Positions 8,051 through 14,231 of a stretch of 14,242 bases of DNA are shown here, piece after piece. How positions within the stretch are numbered: the first letter of the stretch is position 1; every line of letters begins with the position of its first letter. Both the position numbers and the translations under genes were made by a program. Below the pieces are notes generated by a model. It saw nothing but the letters and a program-made list of their open reading frames with translations. It was not told the origin of the DNA and ran no database searches. Source of the stretch: Bacteroidales bacterium Bact_23 (GTDB taxonomy: Bacteria > Bacteroidota > Bacteroidia > Bacteroidales > Lentimicrobiaceae); the NCBI GenBank assembly GCA_001603685.1, contig LUZO01000332.1, positions 1 through 14,242 on the forward strand. Direction: 5' to 3'.

Positions 8051-8566
8051 TTATTGTCTGTATGTTTTTATTAGCCTTGCCAGCTCTTCCGGGTCGGCAT
8101 TCTCGCCTTTGAAGATGATCCTTGCTTTTTCGTAAAACTCTTCTCTTTGTGCAAGATGGCGCATAACATACGGAAGCAGGCTGTCGTCGTCAGTATATTT
8201 CAGCAGCGGCCGCCTGGTTTTCGATTGTTTCAAACGCTTTACGATTGATTCGGGATGGAGTTTCAGGTAAACGGTAATTCCCTGCTGTTGCATTAAATCC
8301 AGATTATCATAATAGCAAGGCGCTCCGCCACCGGTAGCCACTACAGTATTAATTCTGTTTGTCAGCGATTTGATGACCGAATGCTCCAGCATACGAAAGG
8401 CCGCTTCGCCTTCGCTGCCAAAGATCTCATCAATCGTTTTTCCGGTCATCTTTTCGATCAGGGCATCGGTATCTTCAAAAGCATAGTTCAGAATACGGGC
8501 AAGCTTCTTGCCCATGGTTGACTTGCCGCTGCCCATATAACCAATCAGGAAAACAGGTTTTGCCAT
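8051..8566 (-). CDS. aroK: Shikimate kinase
   Basis: Phosphorylates shikimate to shikimate 3-phosphate with ATP, the fifth step of chorismate and aromatic amino acid synthesis in the cytosol. The 171-residue length is normal for the family. P-loop GYMGSGKST at residues 9-17; the shikimate-binding Asp at D34 (FEDTDALIE); R58 (GEAAFR) and the glycine triplet G79-G81 (ATGGGAP) at the standard positions; a lid region with TRRPLL (about 116-121). Every key residue is present. It is a single gene, divergent from recQ and convergent with rlmD, so it is probably transcribed from its own promoter at about 8589-8596. Whether to call it aroK or aroL has no meaning outside enterobacteria. Confidence 0.96.
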   Translation of the reverse strand: MAKPVFLIGYMGSGKSTMGKKLARILNYAFEDTDALIEKMTGKTIDEIFGSEGEAAFRMLEHSVIKSLTNRINTVVATGGGAPCYYDNLDLMQQQGITVYLKLHPESIVKRLKQSKTRRPLLKYTDDDSLLPYVMRHLAQREEFYEKARIIFKGENADPEELARLIKTYRQ

Positions 8567-8588
8567 TTTTTCTGGATTAGAACCTTAG

Positions 8589-8596
8589 CAAAATTA
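8589..8596 (-). promoter_or_regulatory. aroK promoter, -7 box
   Basis: On the - strand TAATTTTG is a perfect match to the TAnnTTTG -7 consensus, 22 bases upstream of the aroK ATG, giving a predicted leader of about 18-20 bases. I see no TTTG-like -33 box at the expected spacing. Confidence 0.55.
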
Positions 8597-8700
8597 GCAT
8601 TTATTTCATTATTCTGCCGTTTCCGGGAAAGGACAAGCTATGCAAGCTGCACTCATTTTGCGGAGTGAAAATCATTTTCCGGATATTTCAGCCGTTTTTG

Positions 8701-8708
8701 TAACTTTA
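8701..8708 (+). promoter_or_regulatory. Candidate recQ promoter, -7 box
   Basis: TAACTTTA matches TAnnTTTG at all positions but the last and lies about 45 bases upstream of the recQ ATG. It is directly preceded by TTTTTG, but that is adjacent, not at -33. No proper -33 box is visible, so this is tentative. Confidence 0.35.
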
Positions 8709-8752
8709 TACCCTGTGAAGTTCCGGCTTAAACCATTCTGACAAACAATTGC

Positions 8753-10681
8753 ATGAGTACATTATCCATACATGAAGTACTTTCCCGCTACTGGGGCTAC
8801 AGCACATTCAGGCCGATGCAGGAGGATATCATCCGTTCGGTGCTTTCGGGCAGGGATACGCTTGCGCTGTTGCCGACAGGCGGCGGAAAATCGTTGTGCT
8901 ATCAGGTGCCGGGAATGGTTGTTGAAGGAATTACCCTGGTAATTACACCGCTCATAGCATTGATGAAAGATCAGGTTGAAAACCTGAGGGCGCGTGGTAT
9001 TCCGGCAGAGGCTGTTTATTCGGGAATGAGCCCCCGTGAAGTTGAACTGGCGATGAACCATGTCTTGCACAATCAGTCGCGGTTTCTCTATCTTTCGCCT
9101 GAGCGCCTGCTTACCGACCGCTTCAAAGTAGCTCTGGATCATATAAAGGTAGGTTTGATTGCCGTGGATGAAGCCCATTGCATCTCGCAGTGGGGTTACG
9201 ATTTCAGGCCTCCCTACCTGCGTATTGCCGAAATTCGCGAACGGCTTCCGGGAGTGCCGGTGCTGGCTCTTACAGCCACCGCCACCAAGAATGTAGTGCA
9301 GGATATCCAGGATAAGCTGAAATTCAAGCAGAATAATGTATTTGAGCGAAGTTTTGAACGGAAAAACCTGGCCTATGTTGTTTTCAGAGAAGAGAATAAA
9401 ATTAACCGGCTGCTAAGGATCTGTGCAAATGTGAAAGGCACCGGAATAGTATATGTGCGCAACAGGCGGAAAACGCGCGAAGTAGCTGAGATGCTCCTCA
9501 GAAACGGAATCAAGGCCGATTATTATCATGCCGGATTGCCTCCCGCAGATCGGGAGCGAAAGCAAAACGGGTGGAAAAGCGGTGCCATTCGTGTGATGGT
9601 ATCGACAAATGCATTCGGAATGGGAATTGATAAGCCCGATGTCAGGTTTGTGGTTCATCTCGATCTGCCCGATACCCCCGAAGCCTACTTCCAGGAAGCC
9701 GGCAGAGCAGGCAGGGATGAGAAAAAATCCTATGCGGTATTGCTGTTTGATGAGGCAGATATCATAGATGCGCGCCGCAATTTCGAAATGACCTATCCGG
9801 AGCCCGAGGTCATCCGGAATATCTACAATGCATTGGGAAATCACCTGAACCTTGCTCCTGGAACAGGATATGATACCATACACACTTTTGATATAAACAG
9901 CTTTTCAAACCAATATGGCTTTAAACCCGTAGTGGTTTACAATTCGCTGAAATTCATCGAACGGGAAGGCTACATTATTATGAATGAAGCAATGACTTCG
10001 CACTCGAAGCTTGTTTTCAATATCCGGAAAGATGAACTTTACAGGTTTCAGGTCGAAAACGCACATTATGATCCGCTGATTAAAACCATTCTGCGGTCAT
10101 ACGGAGGTGTGTTCAGTGAAGCCGCTCCGATAAGCGAGTCAGAACTTGGAAAGCGGCTTTCTGTTTCCGAAACATTTATTGTACAAATGCTTGAAAATCT
10201 GCATAAGATGCAGATACTCACCTATATTCCCCAAACCGACAAGCCCCAGATTGCATTTCCGGTTGAGTTGGTCAGGGCTGTGGATTTGCGGATATCTCCG
10301 GATGTTTATAAAAACAGGAAAAAAGAGGCAGAAATGCGTTTGAATGCAATGATAAATTACGCCACCTCCTCAAACCATTGCCGTAGCCGGATGTTGATAT
10401 CATATTTCGGTCAGCCTGAAAGCCGGCGATGCGGAATATGCGATGTCTGTCTGGAGCGAAATAAGGCGCAGTTAAGCGAGCTGGAATTTGATAACATCAT
10501 TGAGGTAATCAAACCAATGCTTAAAATGCACGAATGCAGTATGGAACAACTTATAGCAGCCTGCTCAAGAATCAGTGAGGAGAAAGTTGTGAATGCGGTA
10601 ACCTGGCTCGTTGATAACGATAAGATTGAGCCGGTGAAGGAGGGAGTTTTCAGATGGAGGAAAAAGGATGAAGTCAGCTGA
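8753..10681 (+). CDS. recQ: ATP-dependent 3'-5' DNA helicase RecQ, form without HRDC
   Basis: Superfamily 2 helicase for recombination and stalled-fork repair; 642 residues. Motif I LPTGGGKS (40-47), DEAH box D139-H142 followed by the RecQ aromatic loop CISQWGYDFRP (143-153), motif III ALTATAT, and motif VI QEAGRAGRD (314-322). The zinc cysteines C543-x16-C560-x2-C563-x2-C566 have the same spacing as in E. coli RecQ, but there they lie near residue 380-403; here about 160 extra residues separate them from the helicase core. This intervening part looks winged-helix-like (FDINSFSNQYGF, SLKFIEREGYII) and, from memory, is shared by a second class of Bacteroidota RecQ. A short winged-helix-like segment follows the zinc site (about 585-635). 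The protein ends without an HRDC domain. It heads an operon with mpg, overlapping it by 14 bases. Confidence 0.95.
   Translation: MSTLSIHEVLSRYWGYSTFRPMQEDIIRSVLSGRDTLALLPTGGGKSLCYQVPGMVVEGITLVITPLIALMKDQVENLRARGIPAEAVYSGMSPREVELAMNHVLHNQSRFLYLSPERLLTDRFKVALDHIKVGLIAVDEAHCISQWGYDFRPPYLRIAEIRERLPGVPVLALTATATKNVVQDIQDKLKFKQNNVFERSFERKNLAYVVFREENKINRLLRICANVKGTGIVYVRNRRKTREVAEMLLRNGIKADYYHAGLPPADRERKQNGWKSGAIRVMVSTNAFGMGIDKPDVRFVVHLDLPDTPEAYFQEAGRAGRDEKKSYAVLLFDEADIIDARRNFEMTYPEPEVIRNIYNALGNHLNLAPGTGYDTIHTFDINSFSNQYGFKPVVVYNSLKFIEREGYIIMNEAMTSHSKLVFNIRKDELYRFQVENAHYDPLIKTILRSYGGVFSEAAPISESELGKRLSVSETFIVQMLENLHKMQILTYIPQTDKPQIAFPVELVRAVDLRISPDVYKNRKKEAEMRLNAMINYATSSNHCRSRMLISYFGQPESRRCGICDVCLERNKAQLSELEFDNIIEVIKPMLKMHECSMEQLIAACSRISEEKVVNAVTWLVDNDKIEPVKEGVFRWRKKDEVS
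10656..10660 (+). promoter_or_regulatory. Strong Shine-Dalgarno site for mpg inside recQ
   Basis: GGAGG lies 7 bases before the mpg ATG at 10668, within the last codons of recQ. Bacteroidota genes usually lack such a site, so its presence supports the 10668 start and suggests independent initiation or coupling at the overlap. Confidence 0.6.
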
Positions 10682-11306
10682 TAATATTCCGGAAAGGGAT
10701 TTTTTTATCACTGAAGATGTGGTCGGACTATCCCGGCGATTGCTTGGCATGAAGCTGATATCAGCTTCGGAAAAGGGGAGATGTGTCGGCATCATCACCG
10801 AAACTGAGGCGTATCTTGGCGAAACCGACAGGGCATCACACGCATATGGCGGCAGGCGTACCGCGCGCACCGAAGTTATGTATCGCGAAGGCGGGGTTGC
10901 CTATGTTTATCTCTGCTATGGAATTCATTCGCTGCTGAATGTGGTTGCCGGGCCCGGAAACAAGCCTTATGCCATTCTGATAAGAGGCCTGTATCTTCTT
11001 CAGGGTCTTGATGTTATGGCGGAAAAGTTGCAGCGGAAAAAGGAAATAGATGTTCTGAAAGACGGCATAGGTCCGGGAAAGCTAACCAAAGCCATGGGAA
11101 TTGATCTGAGCCACAACGGCATCGAACTGTTTCGGCCCGGGCGTTTATGGCTGGAGGAGACCGGCCTTACCTTTAACGGCGGGATGGTGAAAATCGGTCC
11201 TAGAGTTGGGGTTGAGTATGCCGGGGAGGATGCATTGCTGCCATACCGCTTTCTGGTGGATAATAAAACCGCCGCAATTGAAATAAAAAAGGCCGGCCTC
11301 GTTTAA
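10668..11306 (+). CDS. mpg: DNA-3-methyladenine (alkyladenine) glycosylase, AAG/MPG family
   Basis: Monofunctional base-excision-repair enzyme that removes 3-methyladenine, hypoxanthine and other alkylated purines from DNA; 212 residues, normal for bacterial members. The active-site motif TETEAY places the catalytic Glu at E47 (human E125) and the stacking Tyr at Y49 (human Y127). H58 in ASHAYGG and the strand VAYVYLCYG (77-85) match the human H136 and Y159 regions, and R106 in ILIRGL matches R182. GPGKLTKAMGI (about 134-144) is also typical. Correspondence to human numbering is by motif, not by computed alignment. It overlaps recQ by 14 bases with a good ribosome site, so the two repair genes are probably co-transcribed. 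Its stop codon lies in the loop of a terminator hairpin shared with the convergent HU gene. Confidence 0.95.
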   Translation: MKSADNIPERDFFITEDVVGLSRRLLGMKLISASEKGRCVGIITETEAYLGETDRASHAYGGRRTARTEVMYREGGVAYVYLCYGIHSLLNVVAGPGNKPYAILIRGLYLLQGLDVMAEKLQRKKEIDVLKDGIGPGKLTKAMGIDLSHNGIELFRPGRLWLEETGLTFNGGMVKIGPRVGVEYAGEDALLPYRFLVDNKTAAIEIKKAGLV

Positions 11307-11318
11307 AAGGCGGCCTTT
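11288..11318. terminator. Convergent terminator between mpg and the HU gene
   Basis: AAAGGCCG(g)CC pairs with GGCGGCCTTT across a 10-base loop that contains the mpg TAA. On the - strand the hairpin runs into six Ts (11290-11285), a good intrinsic terminator for the HU transcript ending at 11340. On the + strand only GTTCCTTT follows, so termination of recQ-mpg there would be weaker. Confidence 0.65.
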
Positions 11319-11339
11319 GTTCCTTTGCGTGTAAACTGC

Positions 11340-11612
11340 TTATTTTACAGTCTTTGATAACTCAGCGCCAGGCTTGAACTTAACAACCTTCTTGGCAGCA
11401 ATTTTAATCTCTTTTCCGGTCTGTGGGTTACGACCTTTGCGGGCTGCGCGTTTTGATACCGAGAAAGAACCAAATCCTACAAGAGCTACGCGATCGCCTT
11501 TTTTCAGACTCTTGGTGGTAGCTTCAATAAAGCCGTCTAAAGCCCTTTTTGCATCAACTTTGGTCAGACCCGACTCTTCTGCAATGGCTGCAATTAATTC
11601 CTGTTTGTTCAT
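11340..11612 (-). CDS. hup: HU-type histone-like DNA-binding protein
   Basis: Small basic dimeric nucleoid protein that bends and compacts DNA; 90 residues, exactly the usual HU length. It starts MNKQELIAAIAEESGLTK (helix-turn-helix), has the conserved core GFGSFSV (47-53), and the R61-N62-P63 tip of the DNA-grasping beta arm in ARKGRNPQTGKEI. It ends in a basic helix, FKPGAELSKTV. The length and lack of extensions favour HU over IHF subunits. It is a single gene with its own promoter (11656-11686) and a terminator shared with convergent mpg. The leader is about 38 bases, with AGGA 5 bases before the ATG. Confidence 0.96.
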   Translation of the reverse strand: MNKQELIAAIAEESGLTKVDAKRALDGFIEATTKSLKKGDRVALVGFGSFSVSKRAARKGRNPQTGKEIKIAAKKVVKFKPGAELSKTVK

Positions 11613-11655
11613 TGTTTCCTGATTTTAATGAATACTAAAGTTGGATAACCTTACG

Positions 11656-11686
11656 CAAATATAAGCTATTCATCGCTATAATCAAG
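11656..11686 (-). promoter_or_regulatory. HU gene promoter
   Basis: On the - strand CTTG (11686-11683), 19 bases, then a perfect TATATTTG -7 box (11663-11656). The spacing fits the Bacteroidota housekeeping sigma consensus TTTG-N19-TAnnTTTG. The predicted start is near 11650, about 38 bases before the HU ATG. Confidence 0.75.
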
Positions 11687-11759
11687 CATTTTAAGAAAAA
11701 ACATTAAAAAAAGTTGATAAAACCGCCGGTTTGTTAATAACTATGGGCAAAAAGCCCTG

Positions 11760-11806
11760 AAAACAGTGCTAAATCAGCCGCTTAGGTCAGCTTCCCGGAC
11801 TGTTTT
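11760..11806. repeat. Inverted repeat with a 31-base loop downstream of fmt
   Basis: AAAACAGT (11760-11767) and ACTGTTTT (11799-11806) are perfect inverted copies. A small GGGC-AAAAA-GCCC hairpin lies directly beside it at 11745-11757. On the - strand this follows the fmt stop by about 70 bases and could be a poor terminator, but the long loop and lack of a clean T tract make that uncertain. Confidence 0.3.
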
Positions 11807-11846
11807 GCAAATACAATTCGGCATTAACGATTGTAAATACAATTCG
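11805..11846. repeat. Two 16-bp direct repeats spaced 26 bp apart
   Basis: TTGCAAATACAATTCG (11805-11820) and TTGTAAATACAATTCG (11831-11846) differ at one base. The stretch also folds as TACAATTCG / CGATTGTA around GCATTAA with one bulge. Period 26 bp, about 2.5 helical turns. It lies 30 bases past the fmt stop; function unknown. Confidence 0.6.
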
Positions 11847-11876
11847 TGTAATAAGTGCTACCAGATGAATCCCCGG

Positions 11877-12848
11877 CTAAACGGCTTCGGGTGCTGCTTT
11901 AAAGATCAGTTTTTCATCCCTGAATCCCCGTAAAAAATCGGGAGTTGGCATTGCTTTTTTGCCTGCCGGCTGAAGTGTTATCAATTCCAGAAAATAGTCG
12001 TTGCAGGCTACCAGGAGGCGATTGCCTGAAATAATCCGGGTATGGCCGGGCGGGATATCACAAACCTCATGGCTTTGCGTAGTTCTCAGAATTTTTGTTT
12101 CCCTTTGATTTTCACCCTCTCCTAAAAAAGCGATGGCACCCGGATACGGGCTTAACCCTCTGATGAGATTGTGTACTTCGGAAGCCGGCCTGTTCCAGTT
12201 TATGATGCAATGCTCCCTGAAAATGCGCGGGGCGGTTTTTACGGCACCCCGGACTTCAGGCTGTGGCACAGGCTTGCATTTGCTTTCGGCTATGCATGCA
12301 ATGGTCTTTACAACCAGCGCAGCACCGGCCTCTTTCAGCTTGTCATGCAGCTCGCCGGCAGTTTCGTCAGGGCCGGCTTCAACCGATTGCTGCAGCAGAA
12401 TTTTGCCGGTATCGATGCCCGCATTAATAAAAAAGGTGGTTATACCGGTTACGGATTCACCATTGATCAGTGCATGGTTAATGGGTGCTGCTCCGCGGTA
12501 ATGCGGCAGAAGGGAAGCGTGCAGGTTGAAGCATCCCAGTGAAGGCAGCGACCATAAAGCTTCGGGCAGCTTCCTGAAAGCAACCACAATAAACAGGTTA
12601 GCACCGTAACTTTTTATCTGACCGATGAACTCCGGGTCGCTCAGATTTTGCGGCTGAAGTACCGGAAGCCCCTGTTCAAGGGCATATTCCTTAACGGCCG
12701 ATTGCTTCAGTTTAAGGCCGCGGCCGGCAGGCTTGTCAGGAACGGTAACAACGGCTGAAACGCGGTACCCCGACTCAACGGTATGCTTTAGCGATGCAAC
12801 CGCAAATTCCGGCGTTCCCATGAAAATGATGTTGATATCCCTGTTCAT
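11877..12848 (-). CDS. fmt: Methionyl-tRNA formyltransferase
   Basis: Transfers formyl from 10-formyltetrahydrofolate to Met-tRNA(fMet) to make the bacterial initiator tRNA. 323 residues from the ATG at 12848. N-terminal formyltransferase domain: IIFMGTPEFA (7-16), the folate and catalytic motif with N108 and H110 in FNLHASLLPHYRGAAPI (107-123), and D146 in INAGIDTGKI; these match E. coli N106, H108 and D144 by motif. The C-terminal OB-fold tRNA-binding domain is about 210-315 (INWNRPASEVHNLIRGLSPYPGA). The frame extends 22 codons upstream to a GTG at 12914, but that lies inside the terminator of the preceding gene and the family starts at MNRDINIIFMGTPEF, so I reject it. The gene follows the TPR gene on the same strand but is separated from it by that terminator. 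Confidence 0.95.
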   Translation of the reverse strand: MNRDINIIFMGTPEFAVASLKHTVESGYRVSAVVTVPDKPAGRGLKLKQSAVKEYALEQGLPVLQPQNLSDPEFIGQIKSYGANLFIVVAFRKLPEALWSLPSLGCFNLHASLLPHYRGAAPINHALINGESVTGITTFFINAGIDTGKILLQQSVEAGPDETAGELHDKLKEAGAALVVKTIACIAESKCKPVPQPEVRGAVKTAPRIFREHCIINWNRPASEVHNLIRGLSPYPGAIAFLGEGENQRETKILRTTQSHEVCDIPPGHTRIISGNRLLVACNDYFLELITLQPAGKKAMPTPDFLRGFRDEKLIFKAAPEAV

Positions 12849-12869
12849 TGTGAAAGCATAATGATAGAG

Positions 12870-12877
12870 CGAAATTA
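12870..12877 (-). promoter_or_regulatory. Candidate fmt promoter, -7 box
   Basis: On the - strand TAATTTCG matches TAnnTTTG at five of its six fixed positions, 21 bases before the fmt ATG and downstream of the preceding terminator. No -33 box is evident. Confidence 0.35.
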
Positions 12878-12902
12878 GTATATTTTTCCGAGCGGTGCGC
12901 AT

Positions 12903-12933
12903 AAACAAAAACACCCGGTGATGATTCCGGGTG
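12903..12933 (-). terminator. Intrinsic terminator of the TPR gene
   Basis: On the - strand CACCCGG (12933-12927), an 8-base loop, CCGGGTG (12918-12912), then TTTTTGTTT. A perfect 7-bp GC-rich stem with a T tract, 26 bases after the TPR stop codon. It lies between the TPR gene and fmt, so the two are separate transcripts, at least in part. Confidence 0.8.
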
Positions 12934-12958
12934 CTTCGTTTAGTTTTTAGTCTGCAGA

Positions 12959-13639
12959 TTAATTGCCTTTCAGCCTTGCGATATATTTTTCAACATCTCT
13001 GGCTTCGGTGCTGCGGGGGAACTCGGTGTTGATTCTTTCGTAAGCTTTAAGAGCCTTGTCGGTTTTTCCGGCATCCTCGAAAGCCCAGGCTGCCTTTTGC
13101 AGAAACATGGGAGAGGTGAAATCGTTTTTAAAGGTATCGGCAGCTTCCAGATAGGCTTCGGCTGCATCATCGGTTTTGCCAAGCTCCATATAAGCATCGC
13201 CGATTGCACCTTTTGCCATGGGATATACCATGTTATCCTTGATTTTGAACTTCTTCAGGTGGCTGATCGCCTCATCGTACTGTCCTTCGTTCAGCAGGAT
13301 GATTCCGGTGTAGTAGTGTGCCAGTTTTGCTGATTTTGTGGAACCGTAATCATCAATGATGCCGAGGAATCCCGGATACATGCCGTCACCGTTCAGGGCA
13401 AGCTTCAGGGAGTCCATCTCAAAATATTTCTCAGCCATAAACATCTGCGACTGAGCTTCCTTTTCGCGGGGAATCTGGTAAAAACGCTGATAGCCAAAAT
13501 ATGCTAAAACCAACAGAGCAATAACGCCAATGGTAATTCCGAGGGGCTTCTGGTTTTTTTCTATAAAAATCTCTGTCTTACTCAGGGCCTCCTCAACGGC
13601 CATGATTTTTTCTTCTGTGGAGTCGGTCTTTTTTGCCAT
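12959..13639 (-). CDS. Membrane-anchored TPR protein, YfgM-like
   Basis: 226 residues. A charged N-terminal cytosolic part (1-31) is followed by one transmembrane helix at about 32-50 (PLGITIGVIALLVLAYFGY) and then a soluble C-terminal part with at least three tetratricopeptide-like helix pairs: about 104-133 (AHYYTGIILLNEGQYDEAISHL), 139-170 (AKGAIGDAYMELGKTDDAAEAY) and 176-208 (AAWAFEDAGKTDKALKAYERI). TPR repeats bind protein partners. The layout resembles E. coli YfgM, an ancillary SecYEG-associated factor, and such proteins are common in Bacteroidota, but the actual role here is unknown. It has its own strong promoter (13661-13691), divergent from the bTHX gene, and its own terminator. 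The start at 13639 is supported by the promoter being only about 20 bases upstream. Confidence 0.85.
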   Translation of the reverse strand: MAKKTDSTEEKIMAVEEALSKTEIFIEKNQKPLGITIGVIALLVLAYFGYQRFYQIPREKEAQSQMFMAEKYFEMDSLKLALNGDGMYPGFLGIIDDYGSTKSAKLAHYYTGIILLNEGQYDEAISHLKKFKIKDNMVYPMAKGAIGDAYMELGKTDDAAEAYLEAADTFKNDFTSPMFLQKAAWAFEDAGKTDKALKAYERINTEFPRSTEARDVEKYIARLKGN

Positions 13640-13660
13640 TTCTTTTAAAAATTAGTGGCG

Positions 13661-13691
13661 CAAAAGTAAACCTTTTTTTTAATATGGCAAA
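13661..13691 (-). promoter_or_regulatory. Promoter of the TPR gene, full consensus
   Basis: On the - strand TTTG (13691-13688), 19 bases, TACTTTTG (13668-13661). Both boxes match the Bacteroidota consensus exactly with ideal spacing. The predicted start is near 13656, giving a leader of about 17 bases. Confidence 0.8.
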
Positions 13692-13750
13692 AGAGGATTT
13701 TGTTCCTTTTTTGATTCAAAAGGAGCTGTTTTTCAACATAAATTCAATAA

Positions 13751-13785
13751 TTTGTTGATAAGATGAGGTAATTTTTATATTTTTA
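13751..13785 (+). promoter_or_regulatory. Promoter of the bTHX gene
   Basis: TTTGTTG at 13751-13757 followed after 20 bases by TATTTTTA (13778-13785), one mismatch to the -7 consensus. The predicted start is near 13789, giving a leader of about 39 bases. It is divergent from the TPR gene promoter. Confidence 0.6.
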
Positions 13786-13827
13786 CGGTTCGTTACTTCT
13801 TAATTCACTTTTAAATATTCAAATCTT

Positions 13828-14079
13828 ATGGGAAAAGGAGATAAAAAAACCAGGCGTGGGAAGATCATCCTGGGTTCCTATGGAATAACCAGGCCCAGGA
13901 AAGCGCGCAAAGGTGCATCAGCAGTGGTAACCGAAAAGCAGCAGCCTAAACCCGAAGAGCCAAAAGCAAAAGCAAAGGCCGCGGTAAAAGAGGCTGAGCC
14001 AAAACCAAAAGCCGTAAAGAAACCCAAAGAAAAAGCACCTAAGGCGGAACCCGCAGAAGAAACTGAAAATCCCGCCTGA
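13828..14079 (+). CDS. thx: 30S ribosomal protein bTHX with a long disordered tail
   Basis: The N-terminal 27 residues (MGKGDKKTRRGKIILGSYG then TRPRKAR) are the bTHX/S31e-like peptide first seen in Thermus 30S subunits, where it fits into a cavity at the top of the head and stabilises RNA; Bacteroidota also carry it. Here the core is followed by about 55 residues (28-83) made almost only of Lys, Pro, Glu and Ala (PKPEEPKAKAKAAVKEAE and similar), certainly disordered. The GKGDKKTRRGK start and own promoter and terminator make this a real single gene. The function of the tail is unknown. An alternative reading as a chance basic ORF is unlikely given the exact core match. Confidence 0.88.
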   Translation: MGKGDKKTRRGKIILGSYGITRPRKARKGASAVVTEKQQPKPEEPKAKAKAAVKEAEPKPKAVKKPKEKAPKAEPAEETENPA

Positions 14080-14117
14080 ATTGGATATTTGTAAATGAGT
14101 TTGATTAATAAAATCAG

Positions 14118-14151
14118 GCCTCCGGTTGCTTTTCCCGGGGGCTTTTTTTTT
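14118..14151 (+). terminator. Strong intrinsic terminator of the bTHX gene
   Basis: GCCTCCGG (14118-14125), a 9-base loop, CCGGGGGC (14135-14142) with one T-G wobble pair, then nine Ts (14143-14151). It lies 38 bases after the stop codon. Confidence 0.92.
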
Positions 14152-14199
14152 ATGGAGTATCTTGATTTTCAACCTTTAATACCGATTGAAAAAATATAA

Positions 14200-14231
14200 T
14201 AGACCAATTATCGCTTTGCTCAATTGGTCTA
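14200..14231. repeat. Perfect 10-bp inverted repeat near the window end
   Basis: TAGACCAATT (14200-14209) and AATTGGTCTA (14222-14231) are exact inverted copies around a 12-base loop. The - strand has TTATATTTTTTC after it, so it may terminate a - strand gene lying to the right of the window; an operator is the other option. Nothing coding is visible from 14080 to the end. Confidence 0.5.

Noticed and set aside
8028..8055. Possible - strand terminator for aroK (AATAA / TTATT stem with a T run)
   Set aside because: The stem is only five A-T pairs and lies within the last codons of rlmD; too weak to call.
8567..8752. 186-base aroK-recQ divergent gap checked for small RNA or tRNA
   Set aside because: Apart from the two -7 boxes I see no stable fold, cloverleaf or repeat.
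9413..9883. 156-residue open frame on the - strand inside recQ
   Set aside because: It is antisense to helicase motifs that are clearly conserved; no promoter, ribosome site or domain is visible.
12171..12542. Open frames of about 120 residues on the + strand inside fmt
   Set aside because: They are antisense to the catalytic fmt motifs and have no domain-like features.
12849..12914. Upstream extension of fmt by 22 codons to a GTG start
   Set aside because: The extension runs into the terminator hairpin of the TPR gene, begins after the likely promoter position, and is absent from the family, whose proteins start just before IIFMGTPEF.
13918..14172. 84-residue Phe/Leu-rich frame on the - strand opposite the bTHX gene
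   Set aside because: It is the complement of the Lys/Pro/Ala codon run of the bTHX tail and crosses its terminator; composition is an artefact.
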